Shown here piece by piece: positions 6,226 through 8,248 of a DNA stretch of 8,248 nucleotides. Below the pieces are notes generated by a model that had not been told where the DNA came from, made no database searches, and saw nothing but the letters and a program-made list of their open reading frames with translations. Numbering within the stretch: position 1 is the first letter of the stretch; each line of letters opens with the position of its first letter. Both the position numbers and the translations under genes were made by a program. Source of the DNA: JADCCX01 sp031378805 (GTDB taxonomy: Bacteria > Pseudomonadota > Alphaproteobacteria > Rhizobiales > Beijerinckiaceae); NCBI GenBank assembly GCA_031378805.1, contig JANNEO010000136.1, forward strand, positions 1-8,248. Reading direction: 5' to 3'.

Positions 6226-6632
6226 TTTTCGTCGACGCATCCGCGATGACCGCCATCATCTGCCGTGAACCACATGCAGATGCGCTAGCCCAATGCCTGG
6301 GCGGAGATGGGCCATTCTTCACCTCGCCGGTTGCCGTCTATGAATCAGCTTTGGCTGTAGCGCGAGCCACACATTCATCCGTGGAGGAAGCCACTGGCGA
6401 CGTGCATGATCTTCTGTCACGAGCAGGTGCGCAAATTGTACCGATCACGGACAATCACGCCAGTATTGCGCTCTCCGCCTTTGATCGCTTCGGCAAAGGC
6501 CGCCATCCAGCGAAACTCAACATGGGCGACTGCTTCGCCTATGCCGCTGCCAGGGCAGGCAATGCAAAAATCCTGTTTGTTGGCGATAACTTCAGCCTAA
6601 CCGATCTCGAAAGCGCCATCCCGGCGCGCTGA
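6222..6632 (+). CDS. vapC: VapC-type PIN-domain ribonuclease toxin
   Basis: A 136-residue PIN-domain endoribonuclease, expected to cut RNA (in characterised VapC toxins often tRNA or rRNA) unless bound by VapB. The four acidic metal-binding positions are intact: Asp5 in MIFVDASAM, Glu41 in PVAVYESALA, Asp103 in LNMGDCFAYAAAR and Asp122 in LFVGDNFSLTDL. The LNxGDCFAYAxA block and the closing GDxFxxTD are characteristic of this VapC subgroup. Length is normal and nothing looks broken, so the toxin is probably active. It starts inside the last codons of vapB (ATGA overlap) and stops 15 bases before the TTG start of fabI, leaving essentially no room for a separate fabI promoter downstream of the toxin. 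Confidence 0.88.
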   Translation: MIFVDASAMTAIICREPHADALAQCLGGDGPFFTSPVAVYESALAVARATHSSVEEATGDVHDLLSRAGAQIVPITDNHASIALSAFDRFGKGRHPAKLNMGDCFAYAAARAGNAKILFVGDNFSLTDLESAIPAR

Positions 6633-6636
6633 CAAC

Positions 6637-6640
6637 GGAA
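6637..6640 (+). promoter_or_regulatory. Weak ribosome binding site deciding the TTG start of fabI
   Basis: GGAA lies seven bases before TTG 6648, in the short gap after vapC. The next in-frame ATG at 6663 has no purine-rich site in front of it. The balance therefore favours the TTG, although the site itself is weak. Confidence 0.4.
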
Positions 6641-6647
6641 ATACGCC

Positions 6648-7457
6648 TTGACCAATCAACTCATGTCCGGAAAGCGCGGCCTCATTATGGGGGTCGCCAA
6701 CCAGAACTCCATCGCCTGGGGAATCGCGTCCATGTTGCACCGGCATGGGGCGGATCTGGCCTTCACGTATCAGGGCGAGGCGCTCGGCAAGCGCGTCATG
6801 CCATTGGCCGAAAGCGTCGGTTCCAAGCTGGTGCTGCCCTGCGATGTCGAGGATGTCGCCTCGGTGGACAGTGTCTTTGCGACGATCGAGAAGGAATGGG
6901 GCAGCCTTGATTTCGTGGTCCACGCCATCGGCTTCTCCGACAAGAACGAATTGAAGGGGCGATACGTCGATAACACCACCCGCGAGAATTTCTCCCGCAC
7001 CATGGTGATATCCTGCTATTCCTTCACGGAAATCGCGCAGCGGGCGCAACGCCTGATGCCCAATGGCGGCAGCCTGCTGACGCTGACCTATGGCGGCTCC
7101 ATGCGGACATCGCCGAACTACAACGTGATGGGAGTGGCGAAGGCAGCACTCGAAGCCTCGACACGCTATCTGGCGACCGACCTTGGTGTGCAGGGCATCC
7201 GCGTGAACGCTCTGTCGCCCGGCCCTGTGCGGACGCTCGCCGGCGCTGGCATCACCGAGGCGCGCTATACCTTCAGCTTCCAGACCAAGCATTCCCCCTT
7301 GCGCCGTCCCGTAACGCTGGATGAAATCGGCGGCTCCGCGCTTTATCTGCTTTCCGACCTCGGCAGCGGCGTGACGGGCGAGATCATCTATGTCGATGGT
7401 GGCTACAACATCGTCAACATGCCGCGGCAGGCGGATTTGAATAGCAGTGAGGAATAG
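6648..7457 (+). CDS. fabI: Enoyl-[acyl-carrier-protein] reductase (NADH) FabI
   Basis: FabI reduces trans-2-enoyl-ACP with NAD(P)H, the last step of each elongation round, and is the target of triclosan and isoniazid-like inhibitors in other bacteria. The 269-residue protein has the FabI-specific Rossmann motif GVANQNSIAWGIA (16-28), the HAIGFSDKNELKGRY block near 92-107, and catalytic Tyr148 (LTYGGS), Tyr158 and Lys165 (NYNVMGVAK, Tyr-x6-Lys). The C-terminal GEIIYVDGGYNIV is typical. Two starts are possible: TTG at 6648, or ATG at 6663 (MSGKRGLIMG). TTG is preferred because GGAA stands seven bases upstream and related FabIs often have a few residues before GKRGLIMG. It shares the cluster with fabA and fabB but is separated from them by vapBC. 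Confidence 0.95.
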   Translation: MTNQLMSGKRGLIMGVANQNSIAWGIASMLHRHGADLAFTYQGEALGKRVMPLAESVGSKLVLPCDVEDVASVDSVFATIEKEWGSLDFVVHAIGFSDKNELKGRYVDNTTRENFSRTMVISCYSFTEIAQRAQRLMPNGGSLLTLTYGGSMRTSPNYNVMGVAKAALEASTRYLATDLGVQGIRVNALSPGPVRTLAGAGITEARYTFSFQTKHSPLRRPVTLDEIGGSALYLLSDLGSGVTGEIIYVDGGYNIVNMPRQADLNSSEE

Positions 7458-7486
7458 GGAGTGGTCTGCACAGCTCATTTGTGCTA

Positions 7487-7502
7487 ATATGTGTACAAAT
7501 AT
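7487..7502. promoter_or_regulatory. Operator-like palindrome upstream of the RHH antitoxin gene
   Basis: ATATGTGTACAAATAT is a 16-base inverted repeat centred on TGTACA, with seven of eight pairs matched, in a markedly AT-rich patch. It ends 15 bases before the antitoxin ATG. Ribbon-helix-helix antitoxins commonly repress their own promoter at such sites. TAATAT (7485-7490) could be a -10 box, but the matching -35 is poor, so the promoter position is uncertain. Confidence 0.45.
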
Positions 7503-7506
7503 ATAC

Positions 7507-7510
7507 AGGA
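7507..7510 (+). promoter_or_regulatory. Ribosome binding site of the RHH antitoxin
   Basis: AGGA ends seven bases before ATG 7518. It supports this start over the GTG at 7491, which lies inside the palindrome and lacks a ribosome site. Confidence 0.55.
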
Positions 7511-7517
7511 CCCTCAT

Positions 7518-7790
7518 ATGGCATCGACTACCCTCAGCATCCGCGTTGATGAAACAGCCAAGAAGCGCCTTCAGGCACTTTCCCAAGCCACTGGCCGGAG
7601 CAATTCCTATCTCGCGGCAGAAGCCGTTGAGCAATTCCTCAACACGCAGGAGTGGCAGGTCGCTGCGATCAAGAAGGGGCTGGACGACGCAAGGGCTGGA
7701 CGCGTGCTCCCCCAGGAGGATGTCATGGCGTGGATCAGTTCATGGGATACCGACCATGAGCTGCCGATGCCTCAGTCGAATGCACAATGA
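7518..7790 (+). CDS. Ribbon-helix-helix (CopG/RelB-like) antitoxin
   Basis: A 90-residue antitoxin, expected to bind DNA as a dimer and to inhibit the ParE/RelE toxin encoded next. The N-terminus TTLSIRVDETAKKRLQALSQATGRSNSYLAAEAVEQFL (residues 4-41) is a canonical ribbon-helix-helix: strand LSIRV, helix A over DETAKKRLQALSQATG, and helix B starting SNSYLAAEAV. Residues 45-77 (EWQVAAIKKGLDDARAGRVL and PQEDVMAWISS) match the C-terminal toxin-binding part of this antitoxin group. The stop codon overlaps the toxin start (ATGA). The gene begins 60 bases after fabI stops, so it may be read from its own promoter, from the fabI transcript, or both. Confidence 0.88.
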   Translation: MASTTLSIRVDETAKKRLQALSQATGRSNSYLAAEAVEQFLNTQEWQVAAIKKGLDDARAGRVLPQEDVMAWISSWDTDHELPMPQSNAQ

Positions 7791-8074
7791 AAATCTTCTG
7801 GACGGACTCGGCCATCGTCGATGTGCGCTCCTTGAGGCGATACATCGCACGCGACAATGCCCGCGCCGCCGCTCGTGTTGCAGCAAAGATCGTGTCCACT
7901 ACCCAGGCATTGCTGGCGGAACATCCGCATATGGGCCGTCCGGGTCGCGTCGATGGCACTCGGGAACTGATCATCTCCGGGACACCTTACATCATCGCCT
8001 ATCACGTCGCTGGTGCGGCGGTGGAAGTGCTCCGCGTCATCTATTCCTCACAGGAATGGCCCGAAAGCTTCTGA
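7787..8074 (+). CDS. ParE/RelE-superfamily toxin
   Basis: A 95-residue toxin of the ParE/RelE fold. Recognisable blocks are the N-terminal WTDSAIVDVRSLRRYIARDN (5-24), the helical RAAARVAAKIVSTTQALLAEHP (26-47), GRPGRVDGTRELIISGTPYI (50-69), and the C-terminal VEVLRVIYSSQEWP (79-92). These match ParE-like plasmid-stabilisation proteins more closely than ribosome-dependent RelE, so inhibition of DNA gyrase is the more likely action, though subfamily and target cannot be settled by reading. It is full length and overlaps the antitoxin by ATGA. No terminator is obvious after it. Confidence 0.88.
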   Translation: MKIFWTDSAIVDVRSLRRYIARDNARAAARVAAKIVSTTQALLAEHPHMGRPGRVDGTRELIISGTPYIIAYHVAGAAVEVLRVIYSSQEWPESF

Positions 8075-8085
8075 GCCGCGATTGA

Positions 8086-8130
8086 CCGGGCTGCTCTCCC
8101 CACTCCATCATGTCTCCAACAGCAGCCGGG
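8086..8130 (+). promoter_or_regulatory. Possible leader hairpin before the short-chain dehydrogenase
   Basis: CCGGGCTGCT (8086-8095) and AGCAGCCGGG (8121-8130) pair at nine of ten positions around a 25-base loop. The right arm overlaps the first three G of the downstream ribosome site (GGGGAGG, 8128-8134). CTCCCC at 8096-8101 could alternatively pair with GGGGAG at 8128-8133. It may be a weak terminator for the toxin-antitoxin pair or a translation control; no T-run follows. Confidence 0.3.
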
Positions 8131-8134
8131 GAGG
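8128..8134 (+). promoter_or_regulatory. Ribosome binding site of the partial dehydrogenase gene
   Basis: GGGGAGG ends four bases before ATG 8139, a strong Shine-Dalgarno sequence that supports calling a gene here although it is cut by the window end. Confidence 0.6.
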
Positions 8135-8138
8135 CACC

Positions 8139-8248
8139 ATGAACCAGATCGATCTCAAGACTCGCGTCGCCGTGATCACGGGTGGCGCACGCGGCATTGG
8201 TTATGCCACGGCGGAACGAATGCTGGTATCAGGTGCCACGGTCTGCCT
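8139..8248 (+). CDS. Short-chain dehydrogenase/reductase, N-terminal part only
   Basis: Thirty-six complete codons are visible before the window ends. They read MNQIDLKTRVAVITGG followed by ARGIGYATAERMLVSGATVC, with the TGxxxGxG nucleotide-binding motif (TGGARGIG at 14-21) and the first beta-alpha unit of a classical SDR Rossmann fold. Substrate cannot be told: classical SDRs include FabG-like ketoacyl reductases and sugar or polyol dehydrogenases. Either would have a contextual partner in this window (fatty acid genes or the importer). The start is well supported by the GGGGAGG just upstream. Confidence 0.8.
   Translation, partial: MNQIDLKTRVAVITGGARGIGYATAERMLVSGATVC

Noticed and set aside
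7089..7121. FabI LTYGGS segment as a resistance-type change compared with the E. coli LTYLGA
   Set aside because: As far as I recall this form is common in alphaproteobacterial FabI, and the catalytic tyrosines and lysine are intact.
7491..7517. GTG 7491 as start of the RHH antitoxin
   Set aside because: It lies in the operator-like palindrome, has no ribosome site, and adds residues outside the RHH fold; ATG 7518 has AGGA at good spacing.
6597..7634. 345-codon open frame on the minus strand opposite fabI
   Set aside because: Spans fabI and part of the antitoxin gene in antisense with no domain signal; explained by GC-rich codon use.
7447..8085. 212-codon + strand frame across the second toxin-antitoxin module
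   Set aside because: Out of frame with both RHH and ParE genes, with no domain signal.

Overview
The window is GC-rich with every convincing gene on the + strand. It reads as part of an alphaproteobacterial chromosome. Three things point there: FabA/FabB-type unsaturated fatty acid genes next to a FabI enoyl reductase, two palindromic intergenic repeats of kinds I associate with Rhizobiales and Sphingomonadales genomes, and several genes with overlapping or close junctions. I cannot name a genus. No stretch longer than about 165 bases lacks a gene, and I see no tRNA, rRNA, CRISPR array or insertion sequence.

Region 1 (21-3340) is a sugar- or polyol-type ABC importer: a Tat-exported solute-binding protein followed by two MalF/MalG-like permeases. 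The ATPase is not in the window. Both internal gaps hold long imperfect palindromes from two different repeat families. In each case the right end of the repeat supplies the ribosome binding site of the next permease, and the first repeat is read in frame as a false N-terminal extension of the first permease.

Region 2 (3341-7457) is a fatty acid synthesis cluster. fabA makes and isomerises the cis double bond, fabB elongates the unsaturated intermediate, and fabI carries out the final enoyl-ACP reduction of each cycle. Two additions interrupt it: a GYF_2-DUF805 membrane protein between fabA and fabB, and a complete VapBC toxin-antitoxin pair between fabB and fabI. vapC ends only 15 bases before the apparent TTG start of fabI, so fabI is probably transcribed with the toxin. 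A perfect 14-base palindrome lies upstream of fabA.

Region 3 (7458-8248) carries a second, unrelated toxin-antitoxin pair (ribbon-helix-helix antitoxin and ParE/RelE toxin), preceded by an operator-like palindrome. The first 36 codons of a short-chain dehydrogenase follow and run off the window end. The essential-type gene fabI is therefore flanked on both sides by toxin-antitoxin modules of different families. I did not find a clearly new biological system; this arrangement and the repeat-supplied ribosome binding sites are the most unusual points.
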